Shown: positions 23,641 through 34,788, counted from the first letter of the stretch. The stretch is 64,000 nt of DNA from Pictodentalium vernedei (GCA_031216915.1 CM062296.1:455018287-455082286), one strand, 5' to 3'. The notes: generated by a model not told the origin, from the sequence alone. Numbers and translations are program-made.

Positions 23641-26436
23641 CACCCCTTCTATAGTAGATCTTTTCTGCAAATTTTGTCTAAGATTCTATCAACTTTACAA
23701 ATAAATACGTTCATGAATCACAATCAGATCCACCCCACAATGTTGCATACCAAATATCAAAAGATTCTGCCTGCTGGATCTGGAGAAGAAGATTTTTTAA
23801 GAAATATGCCTGAAATGCACTAAGTTAAAATTTGGGCTCCTATACGGAGCCCAAATATAAACCCAGGGGGCCGATTTGAACAAACTTGAATCAGATCCGC
23901 CCCACAATGTTGCTTACCAAATATGAAAAGATTCTGAAGCTGGATCTGGAGAAGAAGATTTTTTAAGAAATTTGCCTGAAATGCACTAAGTTCGAATTCG
24001 AGCTTCTATAGTGAGCCCAAATATGAAACTAGGAAGCCGATTTGAACAATCTTGAATCAGATCCACCCCACAATGTTGCATACCAAATATCAAAAGATTC
24101 TGCCTGCTGGATCTGGAGAAGAAGATTTTTTAATAAATTTGCCTGAAATGCACTAAGTGCGAATTCAGGCTTCTATATTAAGCCCAAATATGAATCCAGG
24201 GGGCCGATTTGAACAAACTTGAATCAGATCCACCCCGCAATGTTGCATACCAAATATCAAAAGATTCTGCCTGCTGGATCTGGAGAAGATGATTTTTTAA
24301 GAAATTTGCCTGAAATGCACTAAGTTCGAATTCAAGCTTCTATAGTAAGCCCAAATATGAATCTAAGGAGCCGATTTGAACAAATTTGCATCAGATCCAT
24401 CCCACAATGTTGCATACCAAATATCAAAAGATTCTGCCTGCTGGATCTGGAGAAGAAAATTTTTAAAGAAATTTGCCTGAAATGCACTAAGTTCGAATTC
24501 GAGCTTCTATAGTGAGCCCAAATATGAATCTAGGAAGCCGATTTGAACAAAGTTGAATCAGATCCATCCCACAATGTTGCATGCCAAATATCAAAAGATT
24601 CTGCCTGCTGGATCTGGAGAAGAAGATTTTTTAATAAATTTGCTTGAAATGCACTAAGTTCAAATTTGGGCTCCTATACTGAGCCCAAATATAAACCCAG
24701 GGGGCCGATTTGAACAAACTTGAATCAGATCCACCCCGCAATGTTGCTTACCAAATATGAAAAGATTCTGCCTGCTGGATCTGGAGAAGATGATTTTTTA
24801 AGAAATTTGCATGAAATGCACTAAGTTCAAATTCGAGCTTCTATAGTGAGCCCAAATATGAATCTAGGAAGCCGATTTGAACAAACTTGAATCAGATCCA
24901 CCCCACAATGTTGCATACCAAATATCAAAATGCATACCAAATATCAAAAGATTCTGCCTGCTGGATCTGGACAAGAAGATTTTTTAAGAAATTTGCCTAA
25001 ATGCACTAAGTTCAAAATCGGGCTTCTATACTGAGCCCAAATATGAACCCAGGGGGCCGATTTGAACAAACTTGAATCAGATCCACCCTACAAATGTTGC
25101 ATACCAAATATCAAAAGATTCTGCCTGCTGGATCTGGAGAAGAAGATTTTTTAAGAAATTTGCCTGAATGCACTAAGTTCGAAATTGGGCTCCTATACTG
25201 AGCCCAAATATTTAACCCAGGGATCTGATTTGAACAAACTTGAATCAGATCCACCCCACAATGTTGCTTACCAAATATGAAAAGATTCTGCCTGCTGGAT
25301 CTGGAGAAGAAGATTTTTTAAGAAATTTGCCTGAAATGCAGTAAGTTCAAATTTGGGCTCCTATACTGAGCCCAAATATAAACGCAGAGGGCCGATTTAA
25401 ACAAACTTGAATCAGATCCACCCCACAATGTTGCATACCAAATATCAAAAGATTCTGCCTGCAGGATCTGGAGAAGAAGATTTTTAAGAAATTTGCCTGA
25501 AATGCACTAAGTTCGAAATCGGGGCTCCTATACTGAGCCCAAATATGAACCCCAGGGGGCCGATTTGAACAAACTTGAATCAGATCCACCCTACAATGTT
25601 GCATACCAAATATCAAAAGATTCTGCCCTGCTGGATCTGGAGAAGAAGATTTTTTAATGTTTTTCCCATTGCCTACAGTGTTAAAAAGTGCTGACTCAGC
25701 ACTTTTTTCAAAGTCCCGAAACTGTACCCTATGATAAAAACCGATGGCAATTTTTTTTTTACCAATCCTTTCTGTTGGTCCTAAGGAAGCTGCACACCAA
25801 ATAAAAATTCTCAGTGCCGTGCAGTTTTGGAGATATGGGCGTTTTAAATTTTTTCTATTTTTAGCTCCTGCGGTTCCCACGGGGCTGCGGGAAAATTTTT
25901 TTTTGCATAAATCAAGTACTCATGACCCAATAAGCCCTCACATAAAATTTGGTTCAAATCAGCTCTCGGTTTGGAAAATAGAAATTTTGGGCGGGGCAAA
26001 AAATGTTGCCCCTCCCATAACGACGCCAAGTATAGCCCCACAAACTTCTCTTGAACAAATCTGAGTCTACACCTCAAAAGGAAGCTGCACACCAAATATC
26101 AAGTCTCTGCTACTGCTGGTTCATAAGAAGAAGATTTACAAAGATTTTGGTGCCCCTTGGGGGCGTGGCACCACCCAGGAGGAGGGGCAACTTCATTTGA
26201 ACAAATCTGAATTGGCATTAGGTAATAAACATTTAGCCAACATTTGAATAAAATTGGGCTAGTGGTTTAGGAGAAGTCGATAATGTAAAGTTAACGCCGG
26301 ACGACGACGACGACGGACGACGACGGACGACGGACGGAAAGTGATTAGTAAAGCTCCCCTTGAGCTTCGCTCAGATGAGCTAAAAGAGCCCAAATATGGA
26401 CCTAGGGACATGGCTTGAACAAACTTGAATCTTACC

Positions 26437-26438
26437 CC

Positions 26439-26480
<42 letters not shown>

Positions 26481-26486
26481 CCCCCC
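26437..26486 (+). repeat. poly-C expansion inside a family C monomer
   Basis: More than 35 C in place of the short C run found in sister monomers (CACCCCCCAAGGATGCTGC at 26990-27008). A second expansion of about 24 C occupies the same monomer position at 26641-26664. Confidence 0.9.
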
Positions 26487-27889
26487 AAGGATGCTGCATA
26501 AAAAATATCAAAAGCATTCATCTGCTGGATCTGAAGAAGATTTTTAAAGAAAAATTCCTCATATTGACTAAGTTATAATTTGGGTTCCCACAAGGAGCCC
26601 AAATATGGACCCAGGGACTTGGCTTTAACAAACTTGAATCCCCCCCCCCCCCCCCCCCCCCCCCTCCTAGGATGCTACACGCCACATATCAAAACATTCC
26701 GTCTGCTGGATCTGAAGAAGATTTTTTAAGAAAATTCCTCATTTCGAACTAAGTAACAGTTCAAGTTCCCACAGTGAGCCCAAATATGGACCTTGGAACA
26801 TCACTTGAACAAACTTGAATCTCACCCCCCTAAGGATGCTGCATACCAAAGATCAAAACATTCCGATTGCTGGATCTGAAGAAGAAGATTTTTAAAGAAA
26901 ATTCATCATTTTGAACTAAGTTATTATTTGGGCTCCCACAGGGAGCCCAAATATGGACCTACAGACATGGCTTGAACAAACTTGAATCTCACCCCCCAAG
27001 GATGCTGCATACCAAATATCAAAACATTCCGACTGCTGGATCTGAAGAAGATTTTTAAAGAAAATTCATCATTTTGAACTAAGTTATTATTTGGGCTCCC
27101 ACAGGGAGCCCAAATATGGACCTACAGACATGGCTTGAACAAACTTGAATCTCACCCCCCAAGGATGCTGCATACCAAATATCAAAACATTCCCACTGCT
27201 GGATCTGAAGAAGATTTTTAAAGAAAATTCCTTATTTTGAACTAAGTTATAATTTGGGCTCCCACAGTGAGCCTAAATATGAACCCAGGGACTTGGCTTG
27301 AACAAAATTGAATCTCACCCGCCTAAGCATGGCGCATACCCAATATCAAAAGATTCTGCATGCTGGATCTGGAGAAGAAGATTTTCAAAGAAATTTGCCT
27401 GAAATGCACTAAGTTTGAATTCAGGCTTCTATAGTGAGCCCAAATATGAATCCATTTGATTTGAACAAACTTGAATCAGATCCACCCCCACAATGTCGCA
27501 TACCAAATATCAAAAGATTCTGCCTGCTGGATCTGGAGAAAAATATTTTTAATGTTTTTCCCATTGCCTACAGTGTTAAAAAGTGCTGACTCAGCACTTT
27601 TTCAAAGTCCCGAAACTGTACCCTATGATAAAACCGATGGCAATTTTTTTTTACCAATCCTTTCTGTTGGTCCAAATAAAAATTCTCGGTGCCGTGCAGT
27701 TTTGGAGATATGGGCGTTTTAATTTTTTTATATTTTTAGCTCCTGCAGTTCCCATGGGGGCTGCAGGAAAAATTTTTTTGACATAAATCAAGTACTTATA
27801 ACCCAATAATACCTCATATTAAATTTGGTTCAAATCGGCCTCTGGGTTCAGAAAGTTAAAAAATTTATAGTAATTTATATATTTTTTAT

Positions 27890-28077
27890 ACTTACCAATG
27901 ACCCAGACTTAGCTGGTGCTAACTCTAACAAAACCAGGGCCAAACACAAATTTTGCACTCCCAATCCCCAAAATTTGCATCCAAAACAAAAAGAAATCAT
28001 GTCCTAAAGGACCTCCATACTACGCCTCTACTGCGCATGCGCAGTGACGCAGACGTCCCGAAATTGGCGCCAATTAT
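27890..28077 (+). repeat. DIRS copy 2 inverted terminal repeat (low-coordinate side)
   Basis: The reverse complement of 34789-34975 with only scattered differences. Shared blocks include CCAATGACCCAGACTTAGCT, ACTGCGCATGCGCAGT and TTGGCGCCAA. The low-coordinate end carries an extra AT-rich extension (27855-27889) that the other end lacks. Confidence 0.88.
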
Positions 28078-28158
28078 CATTCTTACTGGCAGTGCCTGGT
28101 CAGCGCTATGTACTCAGCGGGGAGGCAAGAGTTCCCAACTCCTGGGAGGGTCATCCCC

Positions 28159-28247
28159 GTCTGGGTCATTGGTAAGTATAAAAAATATATAAATTACTAT
28201 AAATTTTTTAACATTTTTATACTGTACCAATGACCCAGACTTAGCTG
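28159..28247. repeat. DIRS internal complementary region (ICR)
   Basis: In DIRS elements the ICR is thought to template joining of the two ends during circle formation. Here 28159-28212 is the reverse complement of the outer low-coordinate edge (27855-27909). From 28213 to about 28247 the sequence is the reverse complement of the outer high-coordinate edge. The two halves meet at AAC (28210-28212), the complement of the GTT that begins the element. The ICR therefore represents both ends joined head to tail with one shared trinucleotide. Confidence 0.85.
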
Positions 28248-28846
28248 AATAGTAAACAGGCTGGAGGGCCTAGGACATAGAGGAAAATCCAATAAGCTCA
28301 ACTATATAATAAAGAGATAACCCCTTAAGGAGAAAAGGAGTATTAGGCTTTACATGCATCTTTCTTATTTAATATTAAATTAGAAAGATGCAATACCCTT
28401 AATAATTGAGCACCATAATATTCATGTTCTCTATTAACATCCAGTATATCCCTTATACTAATTATTTTTAAAGTAAGCCAATAAATAAAGTAGTCCAGAG
28501 AATTGAGACTCTTTATAGTCATTTAAAAGTGTCCGAGTATTGTATATTAAAGCCCGTTTGACACTTGACATATACAAATGCTTCACACCGAGCTACACTT
28601 TAAAAATAAGACATGAATGAATTTTAATATTAATATTACACTTTAAAACCATCCCGGAAGCGACTCAGAAATACTGACTTGGAGGAGGCATTCCCTTGCT
28701 TTTCACTATAAAGCAGGTGACCTAAGGGAACACCCGCCCCCCCCCCCCCTTCCCCTTGCCCTGGGTCAAATAGCCCAGAGCGAAGAGGGCAGCCGGACGG
28801 AGTCACTGCCGGAACAGAAAGCCTGCATAACTAGAGTTGCAACTGT

Positions 28847-29875
28847 TTAGTGGACGACATTCTGAGCAACAGATAACGGACCTAAACAATGCAGGTCTCC
28901 AGAAATGGACTCAATATTTCTGAGATAAAAATTCGTGAATGTGGATGGCTGAGACCAATAAGCAGCCTTCATTAAATCTGTAATAGCAACACTATTAGCA
29001 TAAGCCCAAGAAGTAGCAAGAGCTCTTACTTCATGAGCGGAAATCTTAAGCACAGACTGCTGAGAAGAAGATAAACTCTCATAAGCAGTACGGATAGTTA
29101 ATTGAATCCATCTAGCAATAGAATGGACCGAAATGTCCTTTCTATTAGGCATCAAAGACAGAAAGAAACGTTTTCGTCCCTTTCTGATGAACTGAGATCT
29201 CTGTTTATAGATACGTAACGCTCTAACAGGACAGAGTAAAGGCCTACGCCCGTCTGAAGACGGAAGAGCCTTAATAACAATAGGTACCGGATATTTATTA
29301 GGAGCCTGATTCTTAGCTAAAAAACCCAAATTAGTAGTGAAGGTGATAGTGTTCCCGACACTACGATAGTGAGAATCATCCACCGACAGTGCATGAAGCT
29401 CACTGACTCTTCTAGCAGAAGAGAAAGCTAAGAGAAAAGCTGTCTTATAAGATAAGAATTTGAAATCTACTGTCCCAAGAGGTTCAAATGGCTTTTCCTT
29501 CAATTTAAGAAGAACCCAAGCTAAATTCCATTTAGGAATTAATCTAAGAGTTCTGGGTCTATTTATCGAGAAGTTTCTAACTAACTTAGATAAAGAGACA
29601 TTAGATCCAATTTGTAAACTATCATGATGTGCATAGGTATCAGATAACATAGACCTATAACCCTTAATAGTAACAGGCTGCAGTTTGATTTCGTCAAACA
29701 AGTATACTAGAAAGTTTGCAATGTCTGGTATAGAGGGATCGAATACATCTACAGAATGATCCCTACACCAACGACAAAAAACCTTCCACTTAGCCGCATA
29801 GTTTAGCGAAGAGGAGGTCCTCCTACAGTTAGGAATCGCGTCCACTGCTCGTCCTGTAAAGTGCTTGCCATGCAA
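28847..29875 (-). CDS. DIRS copy 2: tyrosine recombinase
   Basis: The recombinase integrates the circular DNA copy. The 342-codon frame has the family residues: arginine in SARRVSEL (about 155-156), HxxR in AHEVR (H281, R284), tryptophan at 307, and the nucleophile tyrosine at 317 in TNFYLRN. The N-terminal half matches a core-binding domain. The frame has no ATG near its beginning: the codon at 29875 is TTG, and upstream it stays open to a stop near 30010 without an ATG. Expression therefore needs a frameshift, an upstream fusion, or a restored base. Copy 1 suggests fusion to the overlapping frame. The domain itself appears intact. Confidence 0.88.
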   Translation of the reverse strand: MHGKHFTGRAVDAIPNCRRTSSSLNYAAKWKVFCRWCRDHSVDVFDPSIPDIANFLVYLFDEIKLQPVTIKGYRSMLSDTYAHHDSLQIGSNVSLSKLVRNFSINRPRTLRLIPKWNLAWVLLKLKEKPFEPLGTVDFKFLSYKTAFLLAFSSARRVSELHALSVDDSHYRSVGNTITFTTNLGFLAKNQAPNKYPVPIVIKALPSSDGRRPLLCPVRALRIYKQRSQFIRKGRKRFFLSLMPNRKDISVHSIARWIQLTIRTAYESLSSSQQSVLKISAHEVRALATSWAYANSVAITDLMKAAYWSQPSTFTNFYLRNIESISGDLHCLGPLSVAQNVVH

Positions 29876-31734
29876 GAAGGACGCACAACGGAAAAACGTG
29901 AAGGTTGAGACCTTGCGGGTTGTGATGGAGTTGGCGCGATTTCCCCTGCGAAAGAAGATCCTCCCGCGGAGGAAGCTTTCGCGGTAGGTCCCACAACAGA
30001 CACCTGAGTAGATTTATCCACGGTCTCTGTGGCGACAGAGATGCTACCAACAGAATCTTGCATTGAGATTGTTTTATCTTTAGCAACACTTGTTGAATTA
30101 ACGGCGCTGGAGGATACGCATATCCTATCATTCCGTCCCAGGGGATCGACAGAGCGTCTACTGCAAATGCTCTTGGATCCAGACACGGAGACACATACGT
30201 CTGCAACTGATTGTTGAGATGTGTCGCAAATAAATCTATCATTGGCCGTTCCCATTGGTAGCAAATCTGATTGAATACTTGTTTGTTGAGAGTCCACTCC
30301 GACGGCAACAAGCGACACTTTCGTGAAAGGGAGTCTGCTAGCACATTCAGACGACCCGGTATGTGACGAACCGAAAGAAGAACGTGATGTTCTAGCGCAC
30401 ACAGAAGGATTCTTTCCGTTAGATTGAACAACGGAACTGAATGAGTGCCTCCCTGATTCCGTATATACGCCACTACTGTCGTATTGTCGGATAGGATTTG
30501 GACATGAGCATTGTGAATAATGTCCATCCAGTGACGTAACGCAAGCCAAATTGACATCATTTCCTTGATGTTTATGTGCTTGCACAGGAATTGCGGATCC
30601 CAAAGACCCTGGCATCTCGAATCCGTTGGGATTAATGATGCACCCCAACCTGTTTGACTGGCATCCGTCATAATGGTAAAACTCGGATCCGGCAACTGCA
30701 GCGGAACTCCCTGAGTTAACCACTGAATGTTTGCCCAAGTCTGAATCTCTTGTTTCACTTGATCTGACAAGAGAACGTCTACGTCGAGCGAATGAATTTT
30801 CACACTCCAATTCTGAGTCAAGAAAATTTGAAGAGGACGTGTGCGTAACCGCCCCATCGGAATGAGATCCGCAGCGGCTCCGCACAGACCTATCAGTCTC
30901 ATAAATTCTCTCGCTGTGACTTTGTCTGCATGCAGACAATAGCGAGCGTAACAACTGACTAATTTCGCTCTGGTTAACGGCAGACGAACGAGTTTGTTGT
31001 GCGTCTCGAAGCTCATTCCCAGATGAGTGAATGACTTGGACGGCACCAGATCCGACTTCTCCTCGTTTACTATAAAACCGAGACGTCGGAGCAATAGAAG
31101 TAGATTCTGAACATCGTTCTGAAGCGTTAACTCGTTGCCGTACCTCTGAAGAATGTCGTCCAGGTAGGCCGACGTTACCGCAGACGAATGAGCTCGGAAA
31201 TAGATCATTACCGAGTTCATTACCCGAGTGAAAGCCCAGGGTGCTAGATTCAATCCGAAGCACATCGCCCGGAATTGATACACCACTCCTAGGACTGCGA
31301 AGCGTAGATACTTTCGGAATGTCGGATGTACCATGACGTGAAAGTACGCATCTTTGAGATCTATGCTTGTTGCATAATCGTTCACCCGAATACTCGCTCT
31401 GACCGACCGAATCGTCTCCATATAAAATTTCGGAGCGATGATCAGCTTGTTTATCCAGCTCAAATCTATGACTGGACGGAACGAGCCGTCTGGTTTCGGA
31501 ACCAGAAACAGATGGCTGTAGAATCCCGGAGTTTCCTGGTTTTCTACGACCTCTACCGCGTTCTTCATTAAAAGAGACTGCACCTCTGATAACAGAGCGT
31601 CTCTTTTCTGCGGATTTGACGGAAGTTGAGTCCACTTTGGACTGCGAGTTAATGGAGGCTTTCGTTTGAAGGATATCTTTAGACCTTCCGAAGTCACTCC
31701 TCTCACCCAAGGGTCGTCCGTAATCGACGCCCAT
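29803..31734 (-). other. 643-codon alternative frame overlapping the DIRS RT/RNase H gene
   Basis: A second frame on the same strand stays open across almost the entire RT/RNase H gene. Its product would be serine/arginine-rich with no recognised domain. In DIRS copy 1 the end of this frame runs in-frame into the tyrosine recombinase; here a single base is missing at about 29881, so the two are out of frame. It may be the N-terminal extension of the recombinase ORF, since overlapping RT and recombinase ORFs are known in DIRS elements. It may instead be open only because of codon bias in the RT gene. Function unproven. Confidence 0.45.
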
Positions 31735-31991
31735 TCTTGTGAAAAGCTCGACAACCTTCCGCCAACCGGTACGCGACAGAGGTTTAAGCCATCACCTCCT
31801 GGACCTGCGAGGCCTGCGGTAGGAGAAACCACGTCCTCCACGACCCGCACCTCGCCCCGTCGACCTCGGGGCGTCCGACCGATTGTCCCGGCCCGAAGGA
31901 CGTCCCGAACGAGAGTCGCTACCCTGACGGTCTCTCGAATAAGACCAAGAGGACCCACCGGAACCTCTATAGGAACCTCTCTTGGGCGCAT
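29829..31991 (-). CDS. DIRS copy 2: reverse transcriptase / RNase H
   Basis: An ATG-initiated ORF of 720 residues with no internal stop. RT motifs are in order: LVPKPDGSFRPVIDL (about 163-177), SIDLKDAYFHV (209-219), FGLNLAPWAFTR (245-256), and the catalytic YLDD at 276-279. RNase H follows with D443 (MTDAS), E477 (IKEMM), D502 (LSDNTT) and the late AD pair near 552-553. A DIRS-typical tail (PMIDLFAT, YVSP, DALS) follows from about 583. The start overlaps the gag end by 200 nt. The end overlaps the recombinase frame by 47 nt. Nearly the whole length is also open in a second frame (29803-31734). The protein looks catalytically complete. Confidence 0.92.
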   Translation of the reverse strand: MRPREVPIEVPVGPLGLIRETVRVATLVRDVLRAGTIGRTPRGRRGEVRVVEDVVSPTAGLAGPGGDGLNLCRVPVGGRLSSFSQEWASITDDPWVRGVTSEGLKISFKRKPPLTRSPKWTQLPSNPQKRDALLSEVQSLLMKNAVEVVENQETPGFYSHLFLVPKPDGSFRPVIDLSWINKLIIAPKFYMETIRSVRASIRVNDYATSIDLKDAYFHVMVHPTFRKYLRFAVLGVVYQFRAMCFGLNLAPWAFTRVMNSVMIYFRAHSSAVTSAYLDDILQRYGNELTLQNDVQNLLLLLRRLGFIVNEEKSDLVPSKSFTHLGMSFETHNKLVRLPLTRAKLVSCYARYCLHADKVTAREFMRLIGLCGAAADLIPMGRLRTRPLQIFLTQNWSVKIHSLDVDVLLSDQVKQEIQTWANIQWLTQGVPLQLPDPSFTIMTDASQTGWGASLIPTDSRCQGLWDPQFLCKHINIKEMMSIWLALRHWMDIIHNAHVQILSDNTTVVAYIRNQGGTHSVPLFNLTERILLCALEHHVLLSVRHIPGRLNVLADSLSRKCRLLPSEWTLNKQVFNQICYQWERPMIDLFATHLNNQLQTYVSPCLDPRAFAVDALSIPWDGMIGYAYPPAPLIQQVLLKIKQSQCKILLVASLSPQRPWINLLRCLLWDLPRKLPPREDLLSQGKSRQLHHNPQGLNLHVFPLCVLLAWQALYRTSSGRDS

Positions 31992-33522
31992 TAGACCCAG
32001 AAGTGCCTGTCTTATTCTTGTCTGCTGTATCCGGCTTCATAGAGGCAGATTTGAACAACAGAGAATCCGAAGCTTTCTTTGTAATTTTATCATAAATAGC
32101 AGAAAGCTTGCCGTCAAAGAGAAGTTCTCCGGAGACCGAAGCGACTCTAAGAGAGTTCTTCACCTTAGAATCCACAAGTGTGGATGTAGCTAGGGCTGCG
32201 TCACGTCAAACCAACTCCAGATTTGCCACTGAAAGGGCGGAGTTACACGTGGAATAAGCTACTGCCCTTGAAAGAAGTCTTAAAGAGGATTGTATATCCT
32301 GAAACTCTTTCCCTTGAAGGCGCAGTGATAACGCCTTAGTAAGGTGATCTGTGTAAGATAAGGCATCTAAATTGGCTCTGTTAGACGCAATAGCTGTTTC
32401 CAACACCGCGGTTGGAATAGAAGTCGACGACGGTAATGATAGCTCTAAGTCTTCCGCCTCGTCGTCCATACGCAGAGGAACTCTCGGTATACCCTGTCCT
32501 GCCGTATCGAATTTATTCCTTGCATTAATGAAAGGCAGGTTGAGAGTATTAGCGGACAAGAAACCTGCTTTCCCCGTCTTGGAAGCAAGTTTAAATATAG
32601 CGTCGTTCAATAATTCAAATGTTCTTGCAACATTATTGGACTGCGACGGAAGCTCGGGAGCGATGTCCCTGAACCGCTCAAAAAATTCAGAGTCCAATGA
32701 CGCTATAATCCTCTTGTCCGGAACTGCAGCAGTCTGGCCCGACGGAACAACTTGAGGGAGAAAGTGCCAGATGAAGTCCACGGCAGCTTTATGTTGTTCC
32801 GAAAGGGATAGCTCCAAATCATCCGTATCCCTTTCACCATCCGGTCGGACCTCATGATGATCCCGGTCGTCCGCCCCCGATGCTTCGGCGGAGCGTACCG
32901 ACCCAGCGCCGTCGGATAATTCTCGATCCGACACCGTTTCTGTCGGCTGCTGGGATGCTGCGATAAGCTGTGCTATCTGCACAAGAATGTCCGGCGTCGA
33001 GACCTGCGGAGGCGCAGTCTTCCGCTGCTTCGCCGAGGGCAGCTCCGCATCAGATGGCTCCCGCATACTTTTTCTATGCGAACGTCTGGAGTCCATCGGT
33101 CTCGAATCCCTGGCTGCCGGATGGTGTGACCTGGTCGCCGTAACATCCTTGATCGGCGAAGCTGGTAATATATCGGCGGTCACGCAGCCAAGGTGCGGTC
33201 GTGTGCGCTGACGAGAAGAAGAAGCCTTAGCAGTCTCCGCGGACTGCCTATAAAACGGAGCGTCCCGAGCGACGGACGTATGCTCCACTTGCGACACATT
33301 TTGTAACACAACATCTGGTCCCAGATGTTGTTGTACGAGAGAGGGGCCTCTCTCGCTCGCAGCCCGGCTGGACCTGGACGAGCTAGGAACCGGACTCAAA
33401 GGCTTCCTCCGTTCTCGCTTACTATCCGCCATCACTGGGTGTGCATCTATTATGTTTATAGTGCTCGCATCACCCAAAATTTCCTCCTGGACCGCATCGG
33501 ACGAACCCGGCTGCCGAACCAT
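31792..33522 (-). pseudogene. DIRS copy 2: gag-like ORF with one in-frame TGA
   Basis: The frame runs 576 sense codons from the ATG at 33522, broken once by TGA at 32206-32208. Copy 1 has an arginine codon (AGA) there, so this is most simply a single nonsense mutation. The middle has acidic patches and a conserved stretch around EQHKAAVDFIW. The C-terminus is rich in arginine, glycine and serine (RGG/RS type), suiting RNA binding by a nucleocapsid-like protein. No zinc knuckle is seen. The last 200 nt overlap the start of the RT ORF in another frame. The gag label rests on position and composition, as usual for DIRS ORF1. Confidence 0.75.
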
Positions 33523-33894
33523 TCAGTGAATGGACGCTACACCGGGCGAGCTAGCGGACGACATTTGTCTAATCTCCATGAGCACTTTTGCCGCTAGCTC
33601 TGAATTCATTTGTGACGACGGACGCACACTTGTAGAAGATAACATGGAAACATCACCCTGTTCTTGTTCCTCTGAAATAGAAACTGAGAGAGTAGAGTGA
33701 CCTTGCGGAGAAAGAGCCGGCATAGCCCTTTCTCCAGAAACAACATATCGTGACACACGTTTCCAATGTTTCTCATCCCAATATTCACATATAGGACAGG
33801 GATTAGTGCGAGAACACTGACTACAATTAATACAATGATCATGAAAGTCAGAGGAAGATTTCTTCCCATTACAATTTGAACAATGTCCCTTCAT
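33523..33894 (-). CDS. DIRS copy 2: small Cys/His-rich ORF ahead of gag
   Basis: The ATG at 33894-33892 opens a 123-residue ORF ending in TGA at 33523-33525. The N-terminal third has a dense CxxC pattern with a histidine (C5, C8, H20, C21, C24, C27, C33, C36), a likely zinc-binding module. The rest is serine/glutamate-rich. The stop codon is followed with no gap by the ATG of the gag-like ORF in the same frame. Copy 1 keeps part of the cysteine cluster and also has a stop directly followed by ATG. A nucleic-acid-binding role is plausible but unproven. Confidence 0.6.
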   Translation of the reverse strand: MKGHCSNCNGKKSSSDFHDHCINCSQCSRTNPCPICEYWDEKHWKRVSRYVVSGERAMPALSPQGHSTLSVSISEEQEQGDVSMLSSTSVRPSSQMNSELAAKVLMEIRQMSSASSPGVASIH

Positions 33895-34788
33895 TGTGAA
33901 AGGACAACAACAAGTCCTAGTTACTCGCACAAACCCCTGACACAAAGATACATAATAACATGATCCATTAATAAATGAAAAAACAATTGCAAATCAAAAT
34001 AATTTTGAAAAAATATTTTTTCAGCGAAGCCCAAGTTGCTGAAAAGTAACGTTGAGCCCCAATGGATCTGATGGCAAAGTGTGGTCAAAAATTTTAAATT
34101 TATATTAAATAATTAATGAGACACTTACGGACAATATAAATGTATCTAATAGTGAGATAAACTACACCAAAGGCAAACAGCCCCCCTCAAAAAAGGCTGT
34201 TGCCAATGTAAACAAACAGTGTAAAATACCAGAAAACATGACTCCAGGCACTGAAAAAACTGGCCCGAAATCAGTCATCCAAATTACACTCTATCTGATG
34301 CAAGACAGAGACTCCCAGGGGAGAATCTGCAGAACATCAGATGGAAGATGCAGAACACAACGTTTATACACCCATGGGTGAAAACGTAACTATGGGGAAA
34401 ATAACAGAAAACATTCTGTATCCAAGCAACTCTCCCAGGGAAATTTTAGAAATGAACTTTCTCAAAAATATGCCAAAAGCATGGGAGAATTGCAAGGGGG
34501 GACTTTAGAAGGCTAGGGGAGAGGAAACACTGAATAAGCAGTGCAACATTTAGCAAGAATGACAACAAGAGGCCCATGCCTCGAAAATAGGCAACTTAAC
34601 ATAATTTCATCAAAAAATTTTAAGTACAGCCCTGATTATTTTTTGTCACTTCTTTTTCCTCTCCTCCTTCTATATCCTCCTTAGAATCACCATTTCTCCA
34701 AAAATTACGTGTCTGGCATCCTTCAAACTGAGATTTACAAGCACAAAGATCAGTGAGATGTTGACTGATGAGGGGCCAAACAGAGAAT

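Larger units (their letters stand above)
22267..26384 (+). mobile_element. inner family C element with long monomer array
   Basis: It starts CAAGAGGCCCCACGTGGCC with GCTCACCTGAC, and ends in a GACGACGAC tract (26297-26337), GTGATTAGTAAAGCTCCCCT and GATGAGCTAAAA. The array (about 23690-25660) has about a dozen monomers of roughly 165-170 bp (AGATTCTGCCTGCTGGATCT, GAAATGCACTAAGTTCGAA). The 5' third includes degenerate fold-back sequences and a GT microsatellite. Family C single-copy sequence follows to the hairpin. Confidence 0.7.

Noticed and set aside
25347..25880. 177-codon ORF across family C monomers
   Set aside because: It follows repeated monomers and the adjoining single-copy part of the element. 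The same phrases appear in several frames at other copies.
28165..28180. Perfect splice donor TTGGTAAGTATA in the DIRS terminal region (also near 7310)
   Set aside because: It is on the strand opposite to the DIRS genes and the host gene, and the string is fixed by the inverted repeat and ICR. No matching acceptor or exon was found.
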